This document shows positions 16,552 through 24,677 of a DNA stretch of 64,000 nt, one piece after another. The translations under genes were made by a program, and so were the position numbers. The stretch spans positions 248,001 to 312,000 of the forward strand of contig JBKJIJ010000008.1 in assembly GCA_046598525.1 (NCBI GenBank). Direction: 5' to 3'. The notes under the pieces are model-generated. The model did not search any database. It was not told the origin of the DNA and saw nothing but the letters and a program-made list of their open reading frames with translations. The stretch is from Methylotenera_A sp046598525. Its GTDB lineage: Bacteria; Pseudomonadota; Gammaproteobacteria; Burkholderiales; Methylophilaceae. The first letter of the stretch is position 1, and every line of letters starts with the position of its first letter.

Positions 16552-16577
16552 AAAAAAGGGCGATTAAGCCCTTTTTT
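16552..16577. terminator. Bidirectional rho-independent terminator
   Basis: AAAAAAGGGC (16552-16561) pairs with GCCCTTTTTT (16568-16577) around a 6-base GATTAA loop. A-tract and T-tract flank both sides, so it can stop the plus-strand small membrane gene and the converging OmpA-like gene. Confidence 0.88.
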
Positions 16578-16601
16578 ATTTGAAACAAATAACCTGCTAA
16601 A

Positions 16602-17267
16602 TTATTGAGCTGCTGCCACTGGTGCTGGCTCTGCTACAAAAATTTCTACACGGCGATTTTTTGCTTTGTTTGCAGCGGTATCGTTTGCCGCAATTGGCTC
16701 ACGTGAACCACGACCATCAATAGCAACACGGCTAGAAGCCACGCCGCGTGATGATAAATAATCACGCACACTTGCCGCACGGTTTAATGATAATGGATTA
16801 TTGACAGCATCAGAGCCTGTGCTATCCGTATGGCCAATTACCGTTACATTACTTGCAGAGTTGGTTACCAAGCCTGAAGCAAATGTATCTAAAATCGTTC
16901 TAAAGTTAGATTGAATATCCGCACGGCCAACTGCAAACGAAATATCACTCGGAATATCTAATTTCAAACGGTTATCCGCTGTTTGCGTAACCGCCACACC
17001 AGTACCCGCCGTTGCCTCTTCCATTTGGCGTTTTTGCTCTTCTTGACGCTTAGTCCAAACGTTACCAGCCACCGCACCAACACCAGCACCAACCGCCGCA
17101 CCAATTGCCGCGCCCTTACCTTTACCAGCAATAGCGCCAACAACCGCACCAACACCAGCGCCAATACCAGCACCTTTTGCCGTACCTTTTTGCGTTTCTG
17201 TCATATTAGCGCAACCGCTCAACACAAACGCCACCAACACAGAACTAATGATTATCTTATTACGCAT
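16602..17267 (-). CDS. OmpA-family lipoprotein with glycine-zipper (YiaD-like)
   Basis: A 221-residue outer-membrane protein. The lipoprotein signal ends in LSGC (Cys at residue 19). Residues ~30-70 are a glycine zipper of GxGxG/Ala repeats (GAGIGAGVGAVVG and similar), able to insert into a membrane. From ~105 an OmpA-like domain follows, with the peptidoglycan-binding signature TVIGHTDSTGSDAVNNPLS, LSLNRAASVRDYL and NRRVEI. The C-terminus is an Ala/Pro tail. This layout matches YiaD-like proteins that anchor the outer membrane to peptidoglycan. Its promoter must lie in the repeat-rich region upstream. Confidence 0.88.
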   Translation of the reverse strand: MRNKIIISSVLVAFVLSGCANMTETQKGTAKGAGIGAGVGAVVGAIAGKGKGAAIGAAVGAGVGAVAGNVWTKRQEEQKRQMEEATAGTGVAVTQTADNRLKLDIPSDISFAVGRADIQSNFRTILDTFASGLVTNSASNVTVIGHTDSTGSDAVNNPLSLNRAASVRDYLSSRGVASSRVAIDGRGSREPIAANDTAANKAKNRRVEIFVAEPAPVAAAQ

Positions 17268-17478
17268 TTTATTTACCTTTAATTGAAATTTATGTATTGA
17301 AATTCATGGGTTTAAAAAAACCAGCCTACTTAAAACTTCATTATCAGTTCCATTATAGTCGAACTAAAAATTTACCTTTGTTAGATAACGTACATAAGCG
17401 CGATTAGTTTACGTTGATTGTTTAGTTGAAGATGCTAAGTAAACGTAAAACCGAGTAAATGTAAGCAAAAGCCCCTCA

Positions 17479-17568
17479 CCGTCATTCTGAGCACAGCGAA
17501 GAATCCAGCTTTTAAGTATCAACATTCTGGATTCTTCACCTAGATAAAACTTAGCCTCAGAATGACGG
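17479..17568. repeat. Imperfect 90-bp palindrome of the 'GTCATTCTGAG' type
   Basis: Two pairs of inverted arms are nested: CCGTCATTCTGAG (17479-17491) with CTCAGAATGACGG (17556-17568), and GAAGAATCCAG (17498-17508) with CTGGATTCTTC (17527-17537). Sequences of this kind are widespread intergenic repeats in proteobacteria. It may be a small palindromic mobile or structural repeat. Confidence 0.75.
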
Positions 17569-17617
17569 GGTTTGAAAGATTAGTGATTTTAAATGGCCAA
17601 GCTATGCATCATATTTG

Positions 17618-17647
17618 ACTGGATACCAGCCTGCGCTGGTATGACGG
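17618..17647. repeat. REP-like short palindrome
   Basis: ATACCAGC (17623-17630) pairs with GCTGGTAT (17635-17642) across a CTGC tetraloop, within the frame ACTGGATACC...TATGACGG. This matches the common bacterial REP pattern of a CTGC-looped hairpin flanked by CTGGAT and TGACGG. A related but decayed copy is at 62677-62704. Confidence 0.7.
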
Positions 17648-17710
17648 AAGTAGAAAGGGCCAAATAATAAATTAACAACCGTGAAACTTGAAATGGTGTT
17701 GAACTTAAAT

Positions 17711-17936
17711 CCCCTGCTACCGCGCCTGCGCTGCTGTAAAAAGTTGGGAGATTTTGAGCGAGGACCTGTTTGAGCACCGCGACAAGCCACTTTTTGTGTG
17801 GCTTGTTAGGGCGAGTTCCGCAGCGCCCAACTTTTTACAGAAGAGCAGGAACCAAGCGGTAGGGGGTGCTCTTTTCTTTGGTTACTTTCTTTTGAGCAAG
17901 CAAAAGAAAGTAACTCGCCAGTCGCGCGAAAGCGAC
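17711..17936. repeat. Composite multi-hairpin intergenic element
   Basis: Four perfect or near-perfect hairpins follow each other: CTGTAAAAAGTTGGG (17734-17748) with CCCAACTTTTTACAG (17826-17840), enclosing ACAAGCCAC/GTGGCTTGT (17782-17790 and 17798-17806); GTTACTTTCTTTT/AAAAGAAAGTAAC (17881-17893 and 17902-17914); and GTCGC/GCGAC (17921-17936). CTACCGC (17717-17723) also pairs with GCGGTAG (17856-17862). The GTTACTTTCTTTT hairpin is of a kind repeated in many betaproteobacterial genomes. No coding sequence is credible here. Confidence 0.72.
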
Positions 17937-17947
17937 GTTTTTAAAGG

Positions 17948-18280
17948 CTAATTACCGCATAAGCTTTCACAAGGAATACCGTCATTGTCAGCATCTAGCC
18001 TAGAAAGGCCACATTCATTTAAGTAATATTGCGCCTCTTTGCATGAATCCATTTCTTTACATAAATACTTGCTTCCGCAAGAATTTCCATTACCTGAGCC
18101 GGAATTACTATTTCTTAACATCGGCGGCTTTGAGGCGCCGCCGCCGTGACAATGATATTCACCTGTTTTTCTATTATTGTGACAACCTTCAGCATTAGTT
18201 CTGCCACCATGAGAAAAAACAAGATTGGGAAGCATTAAAACGATAATAAAAAAATATCGTTTTAATGCAAAATATTTCAC
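17948..18280 (-). CDS. Exported excalibur-domain protein with His/Cys-rich N-terminal motif
   Basis: A 110-residue secreted protein. Signal peptide: about 23 residues ending LVFS. Next comes SHGGRTNAEGCHNNRKTGEYHCHGG, here broken as SHGGRTNAEGCHN then TGEYHCHGG, a His/Cys cluster typical of YHYH-like secreted nuclease-associated proteins and likely metal-binding. The C-terminal ~40 residues are an excalibur domain: CKEMDSCKEA, LNECG, then the calcium-loop DADNDGIPCESLC. Excalibur domains are extracellular calcium-binding modules. Its ATG overlaps the end of the molybdopterin oxidoreductase gene by 4 bases. No enzymatic domain is present, so its role is unknown. Confidence 0.75.
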   Translation of the reverse strand: MKYFALKRYFFIIVLMLPNLVFSHGGRTNAEGCHNNRKTGEYHCHGGGASKPPMLRNSNSGSGNGNSCGSKYLCKEMDSCKEAQYYLNECGLSRLDADNDGIPCESLCGN

Positions 18281-20406
18281 CCTAATTCTACTTCCACCAA
18301 ATTATCCGAAAACGTAGTCGAATGCCCCATATCCCCAAACTCCGCTGAACTAATACAATTCACTGTACCTTTATTTAGCTGGCGCCAATAACCAAGCGTT
18401 GCCACCACAATCCCCGGATTCACATCTTTGGTAATGCGCGCATCGCCTTCAAACGCACCGCGCTCATTAAACACGCGCACTTTTGCGCCATCTTTAATGC
18501 CACGCAACTCGGCATCTGCCGCGTTAATCATCACAAATTGCTCACCTTGCACTTTAATTTTATCGGCTACATTGGCATAGCAGGAGTTCAAAAAAGCATG
18601 GCTTTTGGGTGAAATAATACTTAAGGGGTATTTGGCCGCCAAAGCTGGGTTGCTAGCAGCCGATTCGCGTGAGGCCACATAATCGGGTAACGAATCTAAA
18701 TCTTCACCCGGCTGAAAGCCTTCGTACATTTGGCGGAACGGCCCTGCTACAAAGTTTTTGGCACCTTCTACTAACAACATACATTTGCCTGTTGGCGTGG
18801 GAAAATTGCCTTGTTTGTGTGGTGCGCGATTATCTTTTGTGCCTACGTTTAATCGCGCAAAACCATGCTCGCGCATATAGGCTAAATCAATGCCGTCACA
18901 CGCTGGCGCATCCCAATTGACATAATTTTCTAAACATTCAGAGTCTGACCATTTAAAGTTTTCTTCTTCAAAACCTAAACGTTTTGCCAGCTGGCGGAAA
19001 ATCTCATTATTCGAAATCGCCTCACCTGGTGCATCTACACATTTGGCGTTATAGGTAAGGTATAAATGCCCCCATGAAAGAATCATGTCTTCCATCTCCG
19101 CGCCCATGGTGGCTGGCAGCATAATATCGGCATAGGCGGCGGTATCGGTAATAAAGTGGTCGGCCACAATGGTGAATAAATCTTCACGCTCTAAGCCTTT
19201 CACAATCTTGTCGGTTTCGGGCGATTGCGTGACAGGGTTAGTGTTCCAAATCATGATGGATTCAATCGGCACATCTAGTTTGATTTCGTTAGTCAGCACG
19301 CGGCCCAATTGCAAAATATTCACCACTGGCGTGCCTTCTGGAATCAAATCGGGGCGAGAAATCACGTCGAATTTATAAGGATGCTCCCACACTGGGAATT
19401 GCAGCGCACCACCGCCCACATGGCGCCAAGCGCCAATAAGTGCTGGCAAACAAGTCACCGCGCGAATGGCTTGGCTGCCACCATAGCTACGCTCTAGCGC
19501 TACACCCAAGCGAATCGCCGCTGGTGGCGTAGTGGCGTATTCTCTGGCTAATTTGCGGATATCTTCCGATGCAATACCTGTGATTTGCTCTGCCCATTCT
19601 GGCGTGCGGGTTTTGGCGCGTTCGGCTAATTCGGCATAGCCAACGGTGTAATTATCTACATAATCTTGGTCAACTAAGCCTTCAGCAATAATCACGTTCA
19701 TCATCGCCATTGCCAATGCGCCATCGGTGCCAGGTTTTGGCGCAATATGCCAATCGGCTTCTTTGGCGGTTTTAGAGGCGTAAGAATCAATCACCACGAC
19801 TTTTGTGCCTTTTTTCTGCGCTTCGTGAATGATATGCCAGTGATGCAAATTGGTCGAAACCGAATTACACGCCCAAATAATGATGTATTTGGAATGGATA
19901 AAACTTTCTGGGCAAACACCTGCCGTTGGCCCAACCGTGAGCAACCATGCGGTGCATGAGCCTTCGCCGCAAAATGTACGCTCAGTGACTGTGGCGCCTA
20001 AACGATTAAAAAACGCATCGCCGCCGTTTAAGCCATGCACCAAACCTTGGTTGCCCAAATAGCTGGCAGGCATAATCGCGCGCGGGCCGCTTTGTTTGAT
20101 AATTGCTTGCCATTTACTCACAATGGTATCCAGCGCTTCATCCCAAGTGATTCGGGTAAATTGCTTGCTACCCTTTGGGCCTGTGCGCTTCATCGGGTAT
20201 AGCAGGCGGTCTGGGTGATGGTGACGTTTTTCGTAATCTTTAAGTTTGACGCACAAACCGCCGCGCGTCATGGGGTGATCAGGATTGCCTTTAACCGAAA
20301 TGAGTTTTTTGTCTTGCACCGTGTACACCATGCTGCAGGTATCTGGGCAATCGTGCGGGCAGCCGCCATGAAAGGTTTTAACACTGGAATCAACATGTGC
20401 ATTCAT
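18277..20406 (-). CDS. Molybdopterin-dependent oxidoreductase with N-terminal [4Fe-4S] motif
   Basis: A 709-residue DMSO-reductase superfamily protein that binds bis-MGD molybdenum and one [4Fe-4S] cluster (CPHDCPDTC then GGLCVK). It shows the family layout: N-terminal Fe-S domain, molybdopterin core (ITWDEALD, WNTNPVTQSPETDK, LPATMGAEMEDM) and a C-terminal dinucleotide-binding domain with the typical 'SPKSHAFLNSCYAN' and 'GDARITKDVNPG' stretches. There is no Tat signal, so it is cytoplasmic. The substrate is not clear. The ATG at 20406 is used because GAGGAG lies about 10 bases before it; a TTG further up overlaps that site. No dedicated Fe-S or membrane subunit gene is adjacent, so its electron partner is elsewhere or soluble. 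Confidence 0.85.
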   Translation of the reverse strand: MNAHVDSSVKTFHGGCPHDCPDTCSMVYTVQDKKLISVKGNPDHPMTRGGLCVKLKDYEKRHHHPDRLLYPMKRTGPKGSKQFTRITWDEALDTIVSKWQAIIKQSGPRAIMPASYLGNQGLVHGLNGGDAFFNRLGATVTERTFCGEGSCTAWLLTVGPTAGVCPESFIHSKYIIIWACNSVSTNLHHWHIIHEAQKKGTKVVVIDSYASKTAKEADWHIAPKPGTDGALAMAMMNVIIAEGLVDQDYVDNYTVGYAELAERAKTRTPEWAEQITGIASEDIRKLAREYATTPPAAIRLGVALERSYGGSQAIRAVTCLPALIGAWRHVGGGALQFPVWEHPYKFDVISRPDLIPEGTPVVNILQLGRVLTNEIKLDVPIESIMIWNTNPVTQSPETDKIVKGLEREDLFTIVADHFITDTAAYADIMLPATMGAEMEDMILSWGHLYLTYNAKCVDAPGEAISNNEIFRQLAKRLGFEEENFKWSDSECLENYVNWDAPACDGIDLAYMREHGFARLNVGTKDNRAPHKQGNFPTPTGKCMLLVEGAKNFVAGPFRQMYEGFQPGEDLDSLPDYVASRESAASNPALAAKYPLSIISPKSHAFLNSCYANVADKIKVQGEQFVMINAADAELRGIKDGAKVRVFNERGAFEGDARITKDVNPGIVVATLGYWRQLNKGTVNCISSAEFGDMGHSTTFSDNLVEVELG

Positions 20407-20505
20407 TTTAAACAATCTCCTCAAATTTTTTAAAACTAGTCAGTTTTGCATCAATAAATCTTACTATATACTTAGTTGTATAGACCTGCAATTTTTTATG
20501 GGCAC

Positions 20506-20634
20506 CTCTATTAATTCAATTTTCGTCGCCAAACCGTGTTGCTCATAAAAAATAATTTCTTACATATAAATTATATGCGGCGTCATTATTTTTTAATCGC
20601 GCCTTGTTTGGCTTAGAAACTTAAATTAATAGAG
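20506..20634. repeat. Long hairpin repeat, copy A (between Mo-oxidoreductase and roxA)
   Basis: Outer arms CTCTATTAATT (20506-20516) and AATTAATAGAG (20624-20634) are perfectly complementary. Inside, CCAAAC pairs with GTTTGG, and AAAAAATAAT with ATTATTTTTT. The centre holds CATATAAATTATATG. The core layout (GTGTTGC ... CATAT/ATATG ... GCGCCTTG) recurs at 27749-27873, 31554-31674 and, inverted, at 55564-55685, but each copy has different outer arms. Confidence 0.7.
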
Positions 20635-20676
20635 CCACCCATAATATTTAACTCAAAACGCGATTAAAATAGCCGC

Positions 20677-21843
20677 ATGAATACGACAAAAAATCAGCCA
20701 CTAGCTTTATTAAACAATTTAACGCCCAGCCAGTTTTTGGCTGAATACTGGCAAAAAAAACCTTTACTCATTAAAAATGCTATCCCTAACTTTACTGGCT
20801 TATTAAGCCCAGATGAGTTGGCTGGCTTGTCTTGTGAGGAAGATGTGCAAGCCAGAATTGTGCAAACAAAGCCGGATAAATGGCTGGTTAAAAATGGTCC
20901 GTTTGATGATGCGTACTTTACTAAATTACCAAACAGGGATTGGACGCTGCTGGTGCAAAGCGTGAACCATTATTTGCCAGAGGCCGCAGAATTACTAAGC
21001 CAATTTGATTTTATACCAAAAGCGCGTTTGGATGATTTGATGGTGAGTTATGCGTCAGATGGCGGCGGCGTGGGTGCGCATGTGGATAGTTATGATGTGT
21101 TTTTATTGCAAGGCAGCGGCAAAAGGCATTGGAAAATAAGCAGCACTGATTTTAAAAAACCAGCCGATTTAAGCTTAATTGAAGGCGCGCCTTTGAAAAT
21201 TCTTAAAAACTTTGTTTCAGAACAGGATTGGATTTTAGAGGCAGGCGATATGCTGTATTTGCCGCCACAAATTGCGCATTGGGGCGTGGCGGTGGGCGAT
21301 AACTGCATGACCTATTCGATTGGATTTAGAGCGCCCAAAACGCAGGAATTAATGCATGAGTTTTTAAGCTATTTGCAAGATAACATCAACAACACTGAAA
21401 ATGCGCTGTATAGCGACCCCGATTTGCAATTAGCTAATCACCCAGCAAAAATAGACGATTTAATGGTGAATAAGGTTAGCGCTATGCTGCAAAAAATCAC
21501 TTGGGATAACAAAACGGTTGCCGATTTTTTAGGCCAATATTTAACAGAGCCCAAGCCAGACGTGTATTTTGAGCCGGCCAAAAAACTCAGCTTGGCTAAA
21601 TTTACTGCCCAGCTTCAACAAAAAATAATAACGCTAGATTTAAAATCGCAGATGCTATTTACCGATAATGCCTTTTATTTAAACGGTGAAAAGCTCACTA
21701 TTTCAGATAATTTAATTGCTTGTATGCAAGATTTGGCCAACCAGCGTTACTTGAATGTAAGCAATCAAACAAGTGTTTTACAAACCCAGCTTGCAGAAGT
21801 GTTATATGAAAGTTATTTGGCGGGATTTATTGGTTTGGAGTAA
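20677..21843 (+). CDS. roxA: Ribosomal protein uL16 3-hydroxylase (JmjC/cupin oxygenase)
   Basis: A 388-residue 2-oxoglutarate/Fe(II) oxygenase of the YcfD/RoxA type, close to the ~373 residues of the E. coli enzyme, which hydroxylates an arginine of ribosomal protein uL16. The double-stranded beta-helix core is clear: the HxD iron motif in VGAHVDSYDVFLLQG, KRHWKI after it, and the distal His in QIAHWGVAVGDN. A C-terminal helical/winged-helix part of about 150 residues follows, as in ROX enzymes. The N-terminal LTPSQFLAEYWQKKPLLIKN matches the family opening well. It starts a plus-strand run with two genes spaced 3 and 2 bases apart. Confidence 0.9.
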   Translation: MNTTKNQPLALLNNLTPSQFLAEYWQKKPLLIKNAIPNFTGLLSPDELAGLSCEEDVQARIVQTKPDKWLVKNGPFDDAYFTKLPNRDWTLLVQSVNHYLPEAAELLSQFDFIPKARLDDLMVSYASDGGGVGAHVDSYDVFLLQGSGKRHWKISSTDFKKPADLSLIEGAPLKILKNFVSEQDWILEAGDMLYLPPQIAHWGVAVGDNCMTYSIGFRAPKTQELMHEFLSYLQDNINNTENALYSDPDLQLANHPAKIDDLMVNKVSAMLQKITWDNKTVADFLGQYLTEPKPDVYFEPAKKLSLAKFTAQLQQKIITLDLKSQMLFTDNAFYLNGEKLTISDNLIACMQDLANQRYLNVSNQTSVLQTQLAEVLYESYLAGFIGLE

Positions 21844-21846
21844 ACG

Positions 21847-22356
21847 ATGGACAAAGCAGAGCTAGCACCTAAGACTGTATTACCTAACGCAGTATTAATG
21901 GGCGAGCGCGATTATGCGCAGGCTTTGGATATTGTGATTGCGCAAGCAAACAGTGAATTGTGCATTTTTGACCAAGATTTTGAAAAAGGTGATTACGCTA
22001 GCATTAAACGTTACGATTTATTGCAGGCGTTTTTACAAAAAGGTGAGCAGGTAAAGCTGACGATTATTTTACAAAATAGCCATTTTTTTAGCGCCAACTG
22101 CCCGCGCTTGGTCGATTTATTGAAGATTTACGGCCATAAAATGACAGTATATGAAACCAACGATTTTGCCAAAATAGCCAAAGATTGTTTTGTAATTGCC
22201 GATAAGCAGCATTATTGCCGCCGTTTTCATATTGACCAAGCGCGTTTTAAATACGCGTTAAATGATGTTGAAACCAGCGCCAGCCTGCTTTTACGGTTTG
22301 AAGAATTGTTGGCAGAAACCACTGAAGCGATTTCAGTGACTAAATTAGGCTTGTAA
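21847..22356 (+). CDS. Conserved hypothetical protein after roxA (DUF7931-like)
   Basis: A 169-residue soluble protein. It begins with GERDYAQALDIVIAQANSELCIFD and ends with a helix rich in Leu/Glu. The pattern of alternating strands and helices, with FVIADKQHYCRRFH near residue 120, is reminiscent of one half of a phospholipase-D-like fold, but the HKD motif is absent, so no enzymatic claim is made. From memory it resembles the DUF7931 group found beside RoxA in betaproteobacteria; this is not checked. It lies 3 bases after roxA and 2 bases before the secretin-like gene, so translation is probably coupled. Confidence 0.65.
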   Translation: MDKAELAPKTVLPNAVLMGERDYAQALDIVIAQANSELCIFDQDFEKGDYASIKRYDLLQAFLQKGEQVKLTIILQNSHFFSANCPRLVDLLKIYGHKMTVYETNDFAKIAKDCFVIADKQHYCRRFHIDQARFKYALNDVETSASLLLRFEELLAETTEAISVTKLGL

Positions 22357-22358
22357 AT

Positions 22359-23204
22359 ATGACCCTGTATGCAATGCGCGTTTTTTTAATGTTAAGCCTT
22401 GCGCTAATATCTGTGCTGGCATCGGCGCCAGTTTTGGCCGAAACCGAATTTAAAATCATATCGTTGCAACACCGTTTTGCCAGTGACTTATTGCCCACAA
22501 TTACCCCCATGGTTGGCTTGGATGGCACCGCAACTGGTATGAATAATCAGCTTATTTTGCGCGCGCAGCCAGAACGCATGCGCGAAATTGAAGCTTTAAT
22601 AGAAAAATTAGACGCCGCTAGAGTGAATCGCCGCATTACTGTGAGCAATAGCCTGCAACAAAATAGCCAAACGTCAACCACGGAAGCAAGCGGAACTGTG
22701 CTTCTTGACACTGGGCGTTCTGGCAATGTCACCATATTTAACTCTAGGCGCACGCAAAACACTGGCGGGCGCTTAATAGTAGAGCGCAACACCAGCAGCA
22801 CGCGGCAAACCGGCAACCAATTTATTAATGTATTAGATGGCGAACGCGCGTTTATTAGCAGCGGACAAATTGTGCCGTTTACGCAAGAATGGGTCAGTAT
22901 CACGCGCCGCTATGTTCAAATTGAGCGCTTGACTGATTGGCGAGAAGTAACGACTGGCTTTGCCGTGCGTCCACGTACGATTGGTAATCAAGTAGAATTA
23001 GAAATCACACCGCGCATTTCAAGCATGAATCAACAAGGATTTATTGATTTTAATGAACTGAGCACAATTGTTAGCTTGAGCCTCGGCGAATGGCTGGATA
23101 TTGGCGGCACTATGCAAAATAAAGATGAAATCAGCCATAAAATTTTGGGCTCACAATCGGTATCCAATAGTCAAAACAGCCGACTATTAATTAAAGTGGA
23201 CTAA
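22359..23204 (+). CDS. Secretin-like exported protein (N1/secretin C-domain half)
   Basis: A 281-residue exported protein with a signal peptide (ISVLASAPVLA). The mature part opens with a ring-forming NolW/secretin N-domain: FKIISLQHRFASDLLPTITPMV and LILRAQPERMREIEALIEKLD match the repeat that GspD-type secretins use to form rings. The C-terminal half (LDGERAFISSGQIVPF, VRPRTIGNQVELEITPRIS) resembles the start of the secretin beta-barrel domain, but the full pore domain is too short to be a normal secretin (usually over 500 residues). It could be a pilotin-like or mini-secretin accessory. It overlaps into the same transcript as roxA; role unknown. Confidence 0.65.
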   Translation: MTLYAMRVFLMLSLALISVLASAPVLAETEFKIISLQHRFASDLLPTITPMVGLDGTATGMNNQLILRAQPERMREIEALIEKLDAARVNRRITVSNSLQQNSQTSTTEASGTVLLDTGRSGNVTIFNSRRTQNTGGRLIVERNTSSTRQTGNQFINVLDGERAFISSGQIVPFTQEWVSITRRYVQIERLTDWREVTTGFAVRPRTIGNQVELEITPRISSMNQQGFIDFNELSTIVSLSLGEWLDIGGTMQNKDEISHKILGSQSVSNSQNSRLLIKVD

Positions 23205-23405
23205 GCATTTAAGACTTTAATGAGCCTTGGGCGATAAATTGTTGCAAATCAACGGCTTTTTACCAAAAATAGTCGCTTAAAATCAAAAATAAACTGGAAA
23301 TTTCTATAATTACTGGTAAAATCCTGCCATTCGGTTGGGCTAAAAGTGGTCCACCGTAATTGGTTTCAACTTTTAGTCTACTCTCTCTGTTTAAGGAATA
23401 TAAAA

Positions 23406-23708
23406 ATGACACGTTCTGCTCTATTAGCTGCATTATTAGCACTTGCATTAGTTGCTTGTGGCGAAAAACCTGCTGAAGAAGCTGCTGAAGCGGCTGCTAC
23501 TGCAACTGAAGCGGCTGGCGAAGCTGCTGCTGCATCTGGCGAAGCTGCTGCTGCCGCTGCTGCAACTGAAGCGGCTCCTGCTGCTGAAGCGGCAACTGAA
23601 GCTGCTGCTGCTGCAACTGATGCTGCTGCTGCTGCAACAGACGCTGCTGCTGCTGCAACTGATGCTGCTGCTGCTGAAGCCGCTGCTGCTGCAACACCAG
23701 CAAACTAA
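23406..23708 (+). CDS. Small alanine-rich repeat lipoprotein
   Basis: A 100-residue protein with a lipoprotein signal (ALLALALVACGEK, lipobox LVAC, Cys at residue 18). The mature part is about 60% alanine with Glu, Thr and Asp, including three copies of a 7-residue AAAAATD-type unit, encoded by a GCTGCTGCTGCTGCAACTGAT-like 21-base repeat. Such proteins occur as abundant lipoproteins or coiled-coil spacers; a function is not known. The ATG at 23406 has AAGGA 8 bases upstream. A strong terminator follows. The repeat also opens reading frames of pure Leu and Gln on other frames; these are artefacts of the triplet repeat. Confidence 0.75.
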   Translation: MTRSALLAALLALALVACGEKPAEEAAEAAATATEAAGEAAAASGEAAAAAAATEAAPAAEAATEAAAAATDAAAAATDAAAAATDAAAAEAAAAATPAN

Positions 23709-23744
23709 TTATCAATTAAAATTTAATTGATTTAGTAGCAATAC

Positions 23745-23772
23745 AAAAAGCCGACCTAGTGTCGGCTTTTTT
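23745..23772 (+). terminator. Rho-independent terminator after the alanine-rich lipoprotein gene
   Basis: AAAAAGCCGAC (23745-23755) pairs with GTCGGCTTTTT (23761-23771) around CTAGT, followed by a further T. An 11-bp stem with A and T tracts on both sides. Confidence 0.9.
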
Positions 23773-23855
23773 GTTACATTATTTTCTTAAAATCACTTTC
23801 TATCAATGCAATTGCAATATTGTTGTTATCAACATTGGCACAATCAAAAAGGCCA

Positions 23856-24629
23856 TTAGGCCAAACTGCGCCAATCAAAGCCGTTATTTTGCTGTGCAAT
23901 ACCAATCCAATCTGGCGCGCAATTAAGCGCCGTGCTTAACGATGCTCTGGCTAAATCTGGCGTATTATTTTTGGCACTTAAATGCGCGGCAATAATATGT
24001 TTGAGCTTTGAATTATCTAAGTTGGCTAGTAATCGCGCCGCACTGGCGTTATCTAAATGCCCAAGACGACTTCCGACGCGCTTTTTAAGCGTCCAAGCGT
24101 AAGGGCCGTTTTCCAGCATATTTAAATCGTGATTACATTCCAGCAGCAGCGCATCGCATTGCGTTAAAACCTGCTCAATATAAGGCGTTGATGAACCCGC
24201 ATCAGTTAAAACGCCTAATTTATATTGGCCATCAAAAAAACAAAATTGGGTTGGCTCACGCGCGTCATGCGGCACTGGGTATGGGGTAATTTGTATCGCT
24301 TCAATCTCAAAAATAGTATGACTATCAATGATATTAATTTGAATTGGCGCATTTTCTGGCAGATAGCGCTCACACATTTTATATGTGCCGTGCGATAGCC
24401 AAACGGGGATATTGTATTTTGCGGCTAACTTAAACGCACCTTTGGCATGGTCGTCATGCTCATGCGTAATTAAAATGCCGCTTATTTGCTCTGGTGTTAA
24501 ATCCAGCTTTTGTAGGCGCGTGACAACTTCTTTAACGCCAAAGCCGCAATCGAGCAACAATCGGGTTGATTCCTGCTCGATTACCGTGCAATTTCCTGCG
24601 CTACCACTACCTATTGAAGCAAATCTCAT
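23856..24629 (-). CDS. MBL-fold metal-dependent hydrolase (YycJ/VicX-like)
   Basis: A 257-residue metallo-beta-lactamase fold hydrolase. The metal-binding motif is THEHDDH in GILITHEHDDHAKG, with GSGSAGNCTVI at the N-terminus and DAGSSTPYIEQVL plus LLECNHD further on; together these are characteristic of the YycJ (VicX) branch. Proposed 5'-3' DNA exonuclease activity is known for a YycJ homologue, so a DNA-repair or nucleotide role is possible. No signal peptide. It lies 48 bases downstream of bamC on the same strand and may share its transcript. Annotation as hydrolase is firm; specific activity is inferred. Confidence 0.85.
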   Translation of the reverse strand: MRFASIGSGSAGNCTVIEQESTRLLLDCGFGVKEVVTRLQKLDLTPEQISGILITHEHDDHAKGAFKLAAKYNIPVWLSHGTYKMCERYLPENAPIQINIIDSHTIFEIEAIQITPYPVPHDAREPTQFCFFDGQYKLGVLTDAGSSTPYIEQVLTQCDALLLECNHDLNMLENGPYAWTLKKRVGSRLGHLDNASAARLLANLDNSKLKHIIAAHLSAKNNTPDLARASLSTALNCAPDWIGIAQQNNGFDWRSLA

Positions 24630-24677
24630 CGCGCATCAAACCCATCCATCCGTATAAACAAGATGGATTAAGATTTG

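Noticed and set aside
17589..17951. Several 60-65 codon frames in the palindrome-rich gap
   Set aside because: They lie across inverted repeats and have no start signal or homology cue; treated as non-coding repeats.
23452..23730. Leu-rich and Gln-rich reading frames over the alanine-rich gene
   Set aside because: They are other frames of the GCT/CTG triplet repeat; the Ala frame has a lipoprotein signal, ribosome-binding site and terminator.
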